A DNA stretch of 46,009 bases from an uncultured Oscillospiraceae bacterium (GTDB lineage: Bacteria > Bacillota > Clostridia > Oscillospirales > Oscillospiraceae): NCBI GenBank assembly GCA_947599925.1, contig CANQFT010000017.1, forward strand, positions 1-46,009, given 5' to 3'. The translations under genes and the position numbers were made by a program. How positions within the stretch are numbered: position 1 is the stretch's first letter; every line of letters begins with the position of its first letter. Shown in pieces: positions 1 to 9,347 of this stretch. Below the pieces are notes generated by a model. The model searched no databases. It had not been told where the DNA came from and was given only the letters and a program-made list of their open reading frames with translations.

Positions 1-79
1 GCGGAGGGGCCAAAGGCCCCGCAGACCAGCCCGAGTCGGAGCGAAGCCGGGCGTCGCGAACAGGCGAGGCGTGACAACT
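1..79 (-). repeat. Dispersed intergenic repeat, copy 3 (cut by window edge)
   Basis: These bases are the reverse complement, with only a few differences, of the 131-bp unit present twice at 13875-14136. The shared parts include TGTCACGCCTCGCCTG and the hairpin GGGGCC-loop-GGCCCC, whose loop here is TTT on the minus strand. The copy starts about 20 bases after the addA stop and points in the same direction as addA, as the other copies do relative to the gene before them. The rest of the unit lies outside the window. Confidence 0.85.
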
Positions 80-99
80 CGGCCTCGCCGCTTCTTTGA

Positions 100-3000
100 C
101 TATAACTCCACTGCCCGGCTGAGGGCGAAGAACCACAGGACTTTTTTGGCCACGGGCCTGTCCAGCAGTTTGCTGAGGGCCTGGGCGTATGCCTCCAGCT
201 GGGGACGGTACTCCTCCGCCCTGCTTTTTACCGTGCCGTCGGTGACGCGGTCGCTTTTGAAGTCCAGGATCACAAGGCCCTGGGGCGTGTCGTACCAGCA
301 GTCCACCACGCCCTGGAGCAACACCTGCTCCTCCCAGGCCAGGTCGGGGAAATAGCGCCGGGCGGACTCCAACACGGAGAATTTGAACTCCCGGTGGAGC
401 CCCTGGCCCGCCGCCAGCGCCTCTTGGCCCGTGGGCGAGCGGAAAAACCGCAGCAGCACCTCCGGGTCCACCGCCGCGCCCTGCTGGGGCGTGACGATCT
501 GCTGGTCCACAAGCCGCTGGATCTCCTGGCGCAGTCCTTCCAGGCTGGCGGCGCTGTCGTAGTTCAGGTATTGCATGACCACATGGTGGGCCGTGCCCCG
601 CTCGCTGGGCGTCAGACCCTTCTGGGCGGCGAAGTCCGGCCTGTCGAAGAGGATGGCCCGCGGCTGGGGCGGCGGGGCCTCCTCCGCCGTCTCGCTGTCC
701 ACATACCGGCCCTTGAGCTGGGTCGCGGTGAGCTTGGAGGGCAGGTCGCAGGCCAGGGCGTAGGGGTAGCGCCAGGTGTAGTCGGGCAAGTTCTGGGCCG
801 TGGGCGCCGGCTGGTCCGGGCTCCCGCTCCGGCGGGGCGCTTCCAGGTAGCGGCCGCCGTCGTGGACGGACATCTCCCAGGCCGTGCCGTAAAAGGCCCC
901 CGCCGGAGGCAGATGCTCCAGCGGCGCGCCGCCGCGCAGAGTGTCCCGCGCCTCCGGTCGGCACAGGGCCGCCGCCAGGACCCAGTGGCCCACCGAGGGC
1001 AGTCGGGTCAGCAGTTGGGGCGGCACGGGCAGCTGGGCGTCGGGCAACAGGCGGGCGATCTCCTTTTCCACGTCCCGCAGGGTACACACCAAGACCAGCT
1101 TTTCCCTGGCGCGGGTCAGGGCCACATACAAAAGCCGCAGTTCCTCGCTGTATAGCTCCTGCTCCTGCTTGGCGATGACGGCCTGGCGGGCCAGCGTGGT
1201 GTAGCGGATCTGGCGCTGGGCATCGATGCCCTGGGGCCCCAGGCCCATCTCCCGGTGGAAGAGCATGGGCTCGCGGTTGTCGCTTTTGTTGAAGCCCTTG
1301 CCCAGACCGCCCACCACCACGATGGGGAACTCCAGGCCCTTGGCGCGGTGGATGCTGAGGATCCGCACCCCGCCTGTCCCCGCGCCGGGCGCGGCGAGGG
1401 GCTGGCCCAGGTCCCGCAGACGGCGCAGATGGCACAAAAAGCCGAAGAGCCCCTTGTGACCGCCCGCGTCAAAGTCCCTGGCGCACTGGTAGAGGGCCAG
1501 CAGATGCGCCCGCCGGGCCTCCCCGCCGGGCATGGCGCAGACCAGGGCCATCAGCCCCGTGCGGCAGTAGACCTCCCACAAGAGCTCGTAGCTCCGCTTG
1601 TCACGGGCCATGTCCCGCAAGGTCTGGAGCTGGTCCAGGAAGGCCAGGCTGTCAGCCTGGCCGTCGGCCAGCAGAGCGTCGTAGTAACAGCCGTCTCCCT
1701 TGTCTGCCCGCAGCTGGGCCAGGCGGTCCGGGCTGAAGCCGTAAAGGGGGGAGCGCAGGACCGCGATCAAAGGCACGTCCTGGCGCGGGTTGTCGATGAT
1801 CTCCAGATAGGAGAGGGCCATGGCGGTCTCCGGAACGTCGAAGAAGTCCTCGCCGCCCTCGCTGGCCCAGGGGATCCCCCGCTCGTCCAGGGCGCGGGTA
1901 TAGCGGCCCAGGACCTGATTGGGCGAGCGCAGGAGAATGGCCACGTCACCGGGCTCGGCCCTGCGGGCGCTCTCCCCCTCCCCCACCATGAAGCCGCTGT
2001 CCAGCAGTTGGCGGATGCGCTCGGCGATGAAGCGGGGCTCAGCCATGGCGTCAAAGCCCTCCTCCTGCTTGGGGTCGTGCAGAAGCCGCAGTTCCACGGC
2101 ACAGTCGGGCCTTGGGGAAAAGCTGCCGCCGCAGTACAGGGCCTCCTCCGGCCCATAGTCCAGCTCCCCCACTTCCCGGCTCATCAGATTGGAAAAGAGG
2201 AAGTTCACGCAGTCCACAACCTGGGGCCTGGAGCGGAAGTTCTCCCCCAGGATCACCCGCCTGCCCTGGCCGGGCGCGGCCTGCTCCGCCGGTGGAAAGG
2301 CCCGGTATTTCTCCAGAAAAATGGAGGGGTCGGCCAGGCGGAAGCGGTAGATGGACTGCTTCACATCGCCCACCATGAACAGATTCCCGCCGGGGCCGGT
2401 CAAGGCGTCGAACAGGGCGTTTTGGACCTGGTTCGTGTCCTGGTATTCGTCCACCATCACCTCGTCCAGCCTGCCCTGCCACTCCTGGGCCACCTCCGGG
2501 CGCCGGGTCAGCAGTTCCAGGGCCAGGTGCTCCAGATCGGAGAAGTCCAGCACGCCCCGGCGGGTCTTGAGGTCCCGGTAGCTCCGGTCGAACTGCCCGA
2601 TGAGCTCCACCAGCGCCTCCACCGCCGGGGCCACGGCGGACAGGTCGGCCAAATGCTGGGCACTGCGGCGCTCCAGCGGCGCGGCGTCCCGGGCGAACTG
2701 CCGCTTGCAGGTCTCCCGCAGTTCCTTGGCCCGCTGGGCCAGCGCCGGGTCCAGGCACTTGGCCGAGGAGCCCAGCCGGGGAAAGGAGGGCATACGGGCC
2801 TGGTCCCAGCTCTGGGCATTGGCCAGGTCGTTCAGGCTGGCGACGGTGGCATCCAGCGAGCCCGCGTAGGCCGCCACGCCCTGGCGGCACGCCTCCGCCA
2901 CCGGCGCCAGGCAGTCCCGCCAGTACCGGGCCAGGGCCCGGTACCGCTCCAGGAGATAGGCCCCCCACACGCTCTGGCCCACGTCGGTCAGACCCGCCAG

Positions 3001-3591
3001 GGAAAAGGCCCGCCTCTGCCCCTCCAGCCACGCAGCGGGGTCGCTGTAACTCTGGAGCTTTTCGTAGACGGTCAGCACCATCTTGCCCAGCGCACTGTCC
3101 TCACGGCCGGGCTCAAAGGTGTCTAAAAGGAGGCCAAGGGCGTCGTCCGGCGCGGCGTAGCGGCGCTCCAGCACCGCCTCCAGCGCCTCCACCCGCAGGG
3201 CGGCGGCCTCGGCCTGGTCGCAGAGGCGGTAGTCCCGGTCCAGGTCCATCAGGTAGCCCCACTGACGCAGCAACTCGCCGCAGAAGGCGTGGACGGTGGA
3301 GATGTGGGCCTGGTAGACCAGGGTCAACTGCCGCCGGAGATGGCGGTCGCCGGGCCGGTCGGCCAACGCCTGGCCCAGACGGTCCAGGATACGGCCCTTC
3401 AACTCGGCGGCGGCGGCGTTTGTAAAGGTGATGACCAGGAAGCGGTCTATGTCCGCCCCCGCGCGCACGCGCTCCAGCAGCCGCTCCACCAGCACGCGGG
3501 TCTTGCCCGCGCCGGCGGCGGCGGACACCAGAAGCGGCCCGCCCTGGTTGGACACCGCCTGCCGCTGGGCGTCGGTCAGCGTAAAGCTCAT
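100..3591 (-). CDS. addA: ATP-dependent helicase/nuclease subunit A (AddA)
   Basis: AddA is the UvrD-type 3'-5' helicase and nuclease subunit of AddAB, the Firmicutes equivalent of RecBCD, which resects double-strand breaks for RecA. The 1163-residue product has a Q motif (TDAQRQAV), Walker A AAAGAGKT at about residues 24-31, Walker B DEYQDTN near 379, the motif VGDVKQSIYRFR, and a C-terminal RecB-type nuclease with GVVDCW followed by DFKSD near 1110. The length is normal for the family. I chose the ATG at 3591 because it starts the conserved MSFTLTDAQ and overlaps the addB stop as ATGA, giving translational coupling; the longer frame from 3621 adds ten basic residues inside addB. It is the last gene of the run starting at 12.4 kb, and an intergenic repeat follows its stop. 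Confidence 0.97.
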   Translation of the reverse strand: MSFTLTDAQRQAVSNQGGPLLVSAAAGAGKTRVLVERLLERVRAGADIDRFLVITFTNAAAAELKGRILDRLGQALADRPGDRHLRRQLTLVYQAHISTVHAFCGELLRQWGYLMDLDRDYRLCDQAEAAALRVEALEAVLERRYAAPDDALGLLLDTFEPGREDSALGKMVLTVYEKLQSYSDPAAWLEGQRRAFSLAGLTDVGQSVWGAYLLERYRALARYWRDCLAPVAEACRQGVAAYAGSLDATVASLNDLANAQSWDQARMPSFPRLGSSAKCLDPALAQRAKELRETCKRQFARDAAPLERRSAQHLADLSAVAPAVEALVELIGQFDRSYRDLKTRRGVLDFSDLEHLALELLTRRPEVAQEWQGRLDEVMVDEYQDTNQVQNALFDALTGPGGNLFMVGDVKQSIYRFRLADPSIFLEKYRAFPPAEQAAPGQGRRVILGENFRSRPQVVDCVNFLFSNLMSREVGELDYGPEEALYCGGSFSPRPDCAVELRLLHDPKQEEGFDAMAEPRFIAERIRQLLDSGFMVGEGESARRAEPGDVAILLRSPNQVLGRYTRALDERGIPWASEGGEDFFDVPETAMALSYLEIIDNPRQDVPLIAVLRSPLYGFSPDRLAQLRADKGDGCYYDALLADGQADSLAFLDQLQTLRDMARDKRSYELLWEVYCRTGLMALVCAMPGGEARRAHLLALYQCARDFDAGGHKGLFGFLCHLRRLRDLGQPLAAPGAGTGGVRILSIHRAKGLEFPIVVVGGLGKGFNKSDNREPMLFHREMGLGPQGIDAQRQIRYTTLARQAVIAKQEQELYSEELRLLYVALTRAREKLVLVCTLRDVEKEIARLLPDAQLPVPPQLLTRLPSVGHWVLAAALCRPEARDTLRGGAPLEHLPPAGAFYGTAWEMSVHDGGRYLEAPRRSGSPDQPAPTAQNLPDYTWRYPYALACDLPSKLTATQLKGRYVDSETAEEAPPPQPRAILFDRPDFAAQKGLTPSERGTAHHVVMQYLNYDSAASLEGLRQEIQRLVDQQIVTPQQGAAVDPEVLLRFFRSPTGQEALAAGQGLHREFKFSVLESARRYFPDLAWEEQVLLQGVVDCWYDTPQGLVILDFKSDRVTDGTVKSRAEEYRPQLEAYAQALSKLLDRPVAKKVLWFFALSRAVEL

Positions 3592-6500
3592 TCCTCTCCG
3601 CCCCCTTCCAGCGCGTCCCAAAATTGCTCCGGCTTCAACTTCCGCCCCCAGCGGCGGCCCTCGCCGCCCAATCCCTGCTCAAACTGGCAGGCCGCGCGGT
3701 AGCGGCACCACTGGCAGGCGTTGTGGCTCTCCCCGCGCCAGTAGGGGTCGGCGCACACCTTGCCCGCCTTGAGCTCCTGGGCCACCTGGCCCAAGATCTG
3801 GTCCAGGTGCCGGGAGAGACGGCCCAGCTGGGCCAGGCTGGCCAGGTCGTCGGAGGAAAAGGTGCCGTCCTTCCGCACCCGCAGGGGCAGAAAGCGCTTT
3901 TTCCCAGGGGTGTTCTCCATGGCCTCCAGCACCGCCACGTCGTCCAGCAACAGGCCCTGACGGGTCAGGGCCTTGTCCAGCTGGGCCTGGCGCTCCTCCT
4001 CGTCCATGTCCCGGTCGCCGCTGGCCAGCAGGTCGCGGGCCGGAACATAGAGCACCCCCGCGGGGACCACCTCTTTGCCGAAGTAGTCCTTGCCGTATTT
4101 TTGGAGGGTGAAGAGGTACAGGAGCATCTGCATTCCAATGCCGTGGAACACGTCGGTGAGGTCAAAGGCCTTGCGGCCCGTCTTGTAGTCCATCACCCGC
4201 AGATAGAGCTTGCCGCCCCGCTCCCAGCCGTCTACCCGGTCCACAAAGCCGCTGACGCTGACGGTGAAGCCGTCCAGCTCCAGCGTCACCGGCGGCAGGT
4301 CCTTGCCCCGGCCAAAGCCCAACTCGAAGGCCAGAGGCTTGAAGTCGCTGCAGCGCAGCTCCTCCGTGGCGTTGACCACCACGCGCTCCACCGTCTTTTT
4401 CAACCGGCCAAAGAGGTAGGCGAAGCGGGGGCTCTTGTCCTCCAGCCCGCCCAGTTCCTCCGCCAGATACCGCTGGATGGCCCGGTCTGTCAGGTCCCGG
4501 ACGGCGGCGGCGTCCATGGACTTGTCCCACCGGCCCAGCACCTCTTCCAGCACCGCGTGGACAAAGGTGCCGTACTCCGGCGCGGTGAAGCCCAGGGGCT
4601 CCCTGGGCCGGGCGTCCAGGCCGTAGCGCATGAAGTCGGAGAAGTGGCAGGAGCGGTAGAGGTCCAGCCTGGAAGCGGACATGGACGCCCCCTTGCCGTA
4701 GAGCGCGGCCACCCCCGCCGGGGACAGGCTGCCCCGTTGGGCCGACGCGGACTGGGCCAGCGCCCTGGCCCGGCCCTCCATCCCCGGAACGCGCTCCAGG
4801 GCGGCCCGGACCCCATCGTCCCGCACCGCCAGCTCCAGAGCGGGCCCGACGGCGGCCAGACGGGGATCGGGCCCGGCGGCGGCGTTTTCCACAAAAAGCA
4901 ACGGGAAAAGCCGCTCCAGCCGGGGCACCAGAAAGGCCGGCGCGCGCTCCTCCCCCGCCACCTGGCCGGGCCAGAGGACGTAGAGCCGCTGGGTGGGCAG
5001 CGTGGCGGCGTTGTAGGCAATGGTCATCTCCCGGCCCAGCCGCTCCTCCAGCCTGGGCGCCAGGGAGAGGCCCAGCTGGGACAGGGCCAGACGGTCATCG
5101 TCTGTCAGCAGTCCCGGCGAGCGCTGGCAGTCGGGCAGGCGCTTGTCGTCACAGCCCAGGAAAAAGACGGCCTTGTAGCTCTCGTAGCCCAGACGGGGGC
5201 AGGGCCCCGCCGTCACCCGGTCCAGGGCCACAGGGATGGAGCCCACCTGGTACTGGCTCAGCACCAGGGCAAACAGCCGGGCAAATTCCTCCGCGTCCAT
5301 CTCCCGCCGGGCCAACAGCCGGGCGCAGCTCTCCAGGGCCCCCACCAGGATGGCCCACAGCTGGGCGTATTCGTCGGCCAGACCCAGCTCCCCGCGGCTC
5401 CGCAGGGCCTCCACCCGGCGCTCCAGGGTCTGGGGCAGCTGGATCGTCTCCAAAAAGTCGTAGAGAGCCACGGCCCGCTCCCGGCCCGTGGTCCCCTTGG
5501 CCCGGCGCAGGGCCTCCAGCGGCTCCATCACCTGCCGCCGCAGGGCGTTGAGCCGCTCCAGCTCCGCCTCGGTCTCCTGGGTGTAGGGCCGGCCGTAGCC
5601 CTCCGGGTGCATCCGCCAGGGCTTGGCCGTTGTCCACATCCCGCCGCGGATGTCCCAGGTGATCACATAGTTCTCCAGCCGGTCCACCCCGTCGGCGCTG
5701 ACGCCGGTGAGCCCGGTCTTCAGGTAGCGCAGTACGTCCTCCTTGCGGTAGCCGCCCTCGATGGCCTCCAGCGCGCCGGTGATCAGGGCCAGGACGGGCT
5801 TTTCCAGGATGTCCTGGGTCCGGGCCAGAAAGAGGGGGATGCCGTATTGGGGAAAGACAGAGTCCAGCAGTTCCTCGTAGCCCTCCAGGGTACGGGCCGT
5901 GACCGCCACGTCCCGGAAGCGCCAGCCCTCTTCCCGGCAGAGGCGCAGGATCTCCCCGGCGGTCCACTCCACCTCCTGCCGGGGCCCCGCGGCCTGGATA
6001 CAGCGCACCGGGGCCTTGGCGGGCCAGGTCTGCGGCCTGGGGTCAAACAGCTGCCCCTCCAGGTGCCGAAGGGCCGGGTCTTTTCCGGCCAGAGGCTCTG
6101 TAAGGGTCTCTACCTTTACAGCCTGTCCCATCGACTGGGCCAGCTGTTGGAACTGGGCCGCCGTCTTGCGGGCAGGGGAAAACACCCCCAGCCCCTCCTC
6201 GTCCTCGGCCAGATGGTCGCAGGTGAGGGCCAGGGTGACGCTGTGGGCTTTTTTGATGAGCGCCGAGAGCACCAGGGACTGCTGGGGCGTGAAGTCGGTG
6301 AAACCGTCCAGGTAGAAGTCCATGCCGCCGCCCCAGTCACAGCGGTCCAGGGCGTGGGCCAGACGGGTCAACAGGTCCCTGGGGTCGGCGCCCAGGGTAT
6401 CGCACAGGGTCTCGTATGCGCCAAAGATCAGGCCCAGGTCCCGCAGTTTGTCCCCGGCGGAACCACCCAGGTCCCCACCGGCCCGCATCAGGGCCTCGGG

Positions 6501-6893
6501 CCGGACACAGTAGCTCTTGCACTCGTCCAGCGTGTCCAGAAGGCCCGCGAGGAAGGCGGGCTTGCGGGAGGGCGCGTGGTAGACGGTCAGGGCGCTCTGG
6601 GTCTCCCGGACGGCCAGGTACATCACCAGCAATCGTCCGCCCTGGTCCAGCGCTGGCCGGGCCAGGCCGCCGGCCTGGGCGAACACCCGGTTGGCCATGC
6701 GGGAAAAGGTCAGGACCTCCCCGCGCAGAGGCAGAGAGCCGTCGCCTTGGGCGCACAGCCGGGCCTCGGCCCGGTGGGAGTACTGCTCCGGGACGATGAG
6801 GACCTGGCGGCGCTGGGCGGCGTTTTGGGCCATGGTCTCCAAAAGGCGGCTGGACTTCCCCGTGCCGCCGCGACCGATCAGCAGATGTACCAT
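3588..6893 (-). CDS. addB: ATP-dependent helicase/nuclease subunit B (AddB)
   Basis: AddB is the second subunit of AddAB; it carries the other RecB-type nuclease, an Fe-S cluster and the Chi-recognition fold. The 1101-residue protein begins with the P-loop GRGGTGKS (residues 7-14). The nuclease motif DYKTG is near residue 902. The four cluster cysteines are placed as expected: one in YRSCHFS near 748 and three in ACQWCRYRAAC near 1063. Only three bases separate it from the S41 protease gene upstream, and its TGA overlaps the addA ATG, so the last genes of the operon are closely coupled. No SOS (LexA) box is visible in front of it; expression probably depends on the promoter at 12.4 kb or on one inside an upstream gene. 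Confidence 0.96.
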   Translation of the reverse strand: MVHLLIGRGGTGKSSRLLETMAQNAAQRRQVLIVPEQYSHRAEARLCAQGDGSLPLRGEVLTFSRMANRVFAQAGGLARPALDQGGRLLVMYLAVRETQSALTVYHAPSRKPAFLAGLLDTLDECKSYCVRPEALMRAGGDLGGSAGDKLRDLGLIFGAYETLCDTLGADPRDLLTRLAHALDRCDWGGGMDFYLDGFTDFTPQQSLVLSALIKKAHSVTLALTCDHLAEDEEGLGVFSPARKTAAQFQQLAQSMGQAVKVETLTEPLAGKDPALRHLEGQLFDPRPQTWPAKAPVRCIQAAGPRQEVEWTAGEILRLCREEGWRFRDVAVTARTLEGYEELLDSVFPQYGIPLFLARTQDILEKPVLALITGALEAIEGGYRKEDVLRYLKTGLTGVSADGVDRLENYVITWDIRGGMWTTAKPWRMHPEGYGRPYTQETEAELERLNALRRQVMEPLEALRRAKGTTGRERAVALYDFLETIQLPQTLERRVEALRSRGELGLADEYAQLWAILVGALESCARLLARREMDAEEFARLFALVLSQYQVGSIPVALDRVTAGPCPRLGYESYKAVFFLGCDDKRLPDCQRSPGLLTDDDRLALSQLGLSLAPRLEERLGREMTIAYNAATLPTQRLYVLWPGQVAGEERAPAFLVPRLERLFPLLFVENAAAGPDPRLAAVGPALELAVRDDGVRAALERVPGMEGRARALAQSASAQRGSLSPAGVAALYGKGASMSASRLDLYRSCHFSDFMRYGLDARPREPLGFTAPEYGTFVHAVLEEVLGRWDKSMDAAAVRDLTDRAIQRYLAEELGGLEDKSPRFAYLFGRLKKTVERVVVNATEELRCSDFKPLAFELGFGRGKDLPPVTLELDGFTVSVSGFVDRVDGWERGGKLYLRVMDYKTGRKAFDLTDVFHGIGMQMLLYLFTLQKYGKDYFGKEVVPAGVLYVPARDLLASGDRDMDEEERQAQLDKALTRQGLLLDDVAVLEAMENTPGKKRFLPLRVRKDGTFSSDDLASLAQLGRLSRHLDQILGQVAQELKAGKVCADPYWRGESHNACQWCRYRAACQFEQGLGGEGRRWGRKLKPEQFWDALEGGGEE

Positions 6894-6896
6894 CTC

Positions 6897-8027
6897 TCAG
6901 CCCAACCTCTCTTCCAGCGCGGCCACGGCCTTGTCCATCTGGGCCTGGGGCTCGGCCTCCTCCACGTCCGGGACAAGGCCCGTGCCGATCAGCGAGACGC
7001 CCGCGCCGGTGGCGTACATCCCGGTGGAGAGGTTCAGCCCGCCGCCGTTGGGCAGGGGAAACGCCTGCTGGTAGTAGCCCTTGCCGCAGGTCCTCTCGCC
7101 GATCAGGGGCGCGGAGGCGCTCTCCCGCAGTTGGGCGGCGAAGAGTTCGGCGGCGGAGTAGCTGTTGGCGTCGATCAGCACCGCCATAGGCAGGTCCACG
7201 CGGTCCTCGTCGGAGAACACCGTCCGCACCGGGCCGTTTTTGCTGCGCTCGGTAAAGATGGGCCCTGGGCCCAGCAGATGGTCCAGAAGGTCGGTGAGCT
7301 CGCTCACATAGCCGCCGGGGTTGGCGCGCACATCGAACAAGAGCCCCTTGGCGCCCTGGGCCACCAGCTGGTCCACCGCGTCCTCGGCCAGCTGGGCGCT
7401 GCCGGCGTAGAAGTTCTCCAGGCGCACATAGCCCAGGCCGTCCTCCAGCAGTTCATACTGCACCGGCTGGCTCTGCACCTGGGCGGCGCGGAGGCGGACC
7501 ACACGGCTCTGGCCGTCGGCGTCCAGCACGGTGAGGGCGATCTCTCTGCCGCTCTCCTGGCCGATCTGGTCCACAAGCTGGGTGAAGTTCTCCGCCGTCA
7601 AGTTCTGGCCGTCGATGGCGGTGATGCGCCAGCCCGCCTCCAACCCCGCCTGCTCCGCGGGGCCGCCGGGGATGAGGGCGACGATGTCCATGTATGTGCT
7701 GTCCGGGGCGACGGTGTAGGTCAGGCCGATGCCCACATAGCGGTTTCTGCGCCGCTGGAGCATATCGTCGTATTCCCTGGCGCTGAGGTAGAACGACCAG
7801 CGGTCGTCCAGCGCGGTGACGGCGGCGTCCAGCGCGGCGTCCACCACCGCCTCGTCGTCGTAGGTCCCCACGAAGCGGTGGCGGAACAGGTCCGCGCTCT
7901 CCAGCAGGGCAAAACCGCCTGGCCCCAGTCGGAGCCAGGCAGTCAGGGCCACCGCCGCCACCGTGCAGACCAGGGTGACGGCGGCGGTGACGATCAGGGC
8001 GATGGCGGAAAAGCGTTTTTGTTTCAT
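6897..8027 (-). CDS. S41 family C-terminal processing protease (CtpA/CtpB type)
   Basis: This is a membrane-anchored, PDZ-containing serine protease of family S41, which trims C-terminal tails of secreted or signalling proteins. In the 376 residues, a single hydrophobic anchor (about 7-31) is followed by a PDZ domain (about 95-180, with IPGGPAEQAGL) and the protease core. The probable nucleophile is Ser291 in NSYSAAE and the general base Lys316 in TCGKG; FDVRANPGG is the usual core motif. One base separates its ATG from the stop of the M23 gene. In Bacillus, ctpB lies next to ftsEX, so this neighbourhood is conserved. Substrates cannot be read from the sequence; the adjacent M23 hydrolase or a sporulation signalling protein are the obvious candidates. 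Confidence 0.93.
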   Translation of the reverse strand: MKQKRFSAIALIVTAAVTLVCTVAAVALTAWLRLGPGGFALLESADLFRHRFVGTYDDEAVVDAALDAAVTALDDRWSFYLSAREYDDMLQRRRNRYVGIGLTYTVAPDSTYMDIVALIPGGPAEQAGLEAGWRITAIDGQNLTAENFTQLVDQIGQESGREIALTVLDADGQSRVVRLRAAQVQSQPVQYELLEDGLGYVRLENFYAGSAQLAEDAVDQLVAQGAKGLLFDVRANPGGYVSELTDLLDHLLGPGPIFTERSKNGPVRTVFSDEDRVDLPMAVLIDANSYSAAELFAAQLRESASAPLIGERTCGKGYYQQAFPLPNGGGLNLSTGMYATGAGVSLIGTGLVPDVEEAEPQAQMDKAVAALEERLG

Positions 8028-8028
8028 A

Positions 8029-9333
8029 TCAGTTATAGGGGAAACCGGTGTTGTTGATCCAGTTCACGTTGGGATAGTATTTCAGCGCGTCCTGCCGCAC
8101 GCCGTTGACCCGGACCTCAAAGTGGAGGTGGGGGCCGGTGGAGCGGCCGGTGGTGCCCACATAGCCGATGACCTGGCCCTGGCTCACCACGTCCCCCACC
8201 TGCACCGCCCGGCGGGACATATGGGCGTAGAGGGTGGAGACGCCGTCGCCGTGGGAGATGACCACGTAGTTGCCGTAAGAGCTGTGGTGGGCGCTGGTGA
8301 GCACCACGCCGCCGCGGGCCGCGTAGATCTCCGTGCCGGTGGGGGCGCCGCCGATGTCGGTGCCGGAGTGGTTGGCCTGCTTGCCGGAGATGGGGTCCTT
8401 GCGGGGCCCGTAGAAGGAGTTGACTTTCACGCAGTTGGAGGGCAGGGGCCAGTACCAGCCGCTGCCGGGGTCAAACTGGTAGGCGTTGGAGTTGCCAGAC
8501 TGTCTGGCCGCCTCGATGGCCCGCTGGAGCTCCTTTTCCTGCTTGGCGATCTCCGCGTCCATGGCCTTCGCGGCGGCGTTCAGCTCGTCGAGGGCGGCCT
8601 GGGTCTCCTTCTCGTCGGCGGCGATCTCGTTGATGAGCCTCTGGACCTCCGCCTTCTGCGCGGCCAGCTCGTCCTGGGCCGCCTTTTGCTCGGCCTTGGC
8701 CGCCTCGGTCTCCGCGCGGGCCTGCTCCAGCTCCGCCTTGGCCTGTTGAAGCGCCTGGCGCGCGGCCTGGAGCTGGTCGCAGATCTTGTCGTTGTAGTCG
8801 GCGATGGAGTTCACCGTGTGTACCTTGTCCAGCAGGTCGGGGAAGCTCTTGGCGGAGAAGAGCACGGACCAGTAGGACACCCGGCCCTCCTTCTCCATGG
8901 CCCGGCACTGGCGGCAGAAGAGGTCGAACTGGGCCCGCTCGGCGGCCTCGTTTTCCGCCACCTGGGCCTCCTTTTCCGCGATCAGCGCGGCGTACTGCTC
9001 CAGCTGGGCGTTGAGGTTGTCGATCTCCTCTTGGAGCAGGTCGATCTGCCGCTCCAGGTTGTTCTTTCGGTCCATGGCCTTGCCCTTCTCCGCCTGGATG
9101 CCGCTGAGCTGGTTTTTCAGGTCGGTCTTTTGCTGGGAGAGGCCCTGGTTTTTCTGTTTCAGGCTGTTGATCTGGCTCTGGATCTCGCTGACAGAGGCGG
9201 CGCCGGCGGTGAAGTTGCTCACCACCATCACCACCATGGGCAAGATCAGCAGCAGCGCCAGGACGCAGGCCACCAGCGCCATCGTCCGCTCCCGGCGGGA
9301 ACGTCTGGGTCCGGCTGTGGTACGCTTGCTCAT
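8029..9333 (-). CDS. Coiled-coil M23 peptidoglycan endopeptidase, likely FtsEX-controlled (EnvC/CwlO-like role)
   Basis: The product (434 residues) has a short basic N-terminus, a membrane segment or uncleaved signal (about 18-40), a long Gln/Glu/Ala-rich coiled coil (about 46-290) and a C-terminal M23 (LytM) domain. The zinc ligands are intact: His322 and Asp326 in HSGTD, and His402/His404 in GPHLHFEV, so it should be an active endopeptidase, unlike E. coli EnvC. I chose the ATG at 9333, preceded by AAGGGGG and giving a proper export signal; the open frame runs further upstream into ftsX without support. Its position directly after ftsE-ftsX, plus the coiled coil, suggests that FtsX recruits and activates it at the membrane, as with EnvC, PcsB and CwlO. 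The partnership is inferred. Confidence 0.9.
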   Translation of the reverse strand: MSKRTTAGPRRSRRERTMALVACVLALLLILPMVVMVVSNFTAGAASVSEIQSQINSLKQKNQGLSQQKTDLKNQLSGIQAEKGKAMDRKNNLERQIDLLQEEIDNLNAQLEQYAALIAEKEAQVAENEAAERAQFDLFCRQCRAMEKEGRVSYWSVLFSAKSFPDLLDKVHTVNSIADYNDKICDQLQAARQALQQAKAELEQARAETEAAKAEQKAAQDELAAQKAEVQRLINEIAADEKETQAALDELNAAAKAMDAEIAKQEKELQRAIEAARQSGNSNAYQFDPGSGWYWPLPSNCVKVNSFYGPRKDPISGKQANHSGTDIGGAPTGTEIYAARGGVVLTSAHHSSYGNYVVISHGDGVSTLYAHMSRRAVQVGDVVSQGQVIGYVGTTGRSTGPHLHFEVRVNGVRQDALKYYPNVNWINNTGFPYN

Positions 9334-9347
9334 GGGTGCGCGCCCCC

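Noticed and set aside
3624-8057. A very long open frame on the plus strand opposite addB and the S41 protease gene
   Set aside because: It is antisense to clearly coding genes, rich in Gln/Gly/Leu/His without any domain, and results from the GC-rich third positions. Similar shadows lie opposite addA, asnS, feoB, nadE and the SLH gene.
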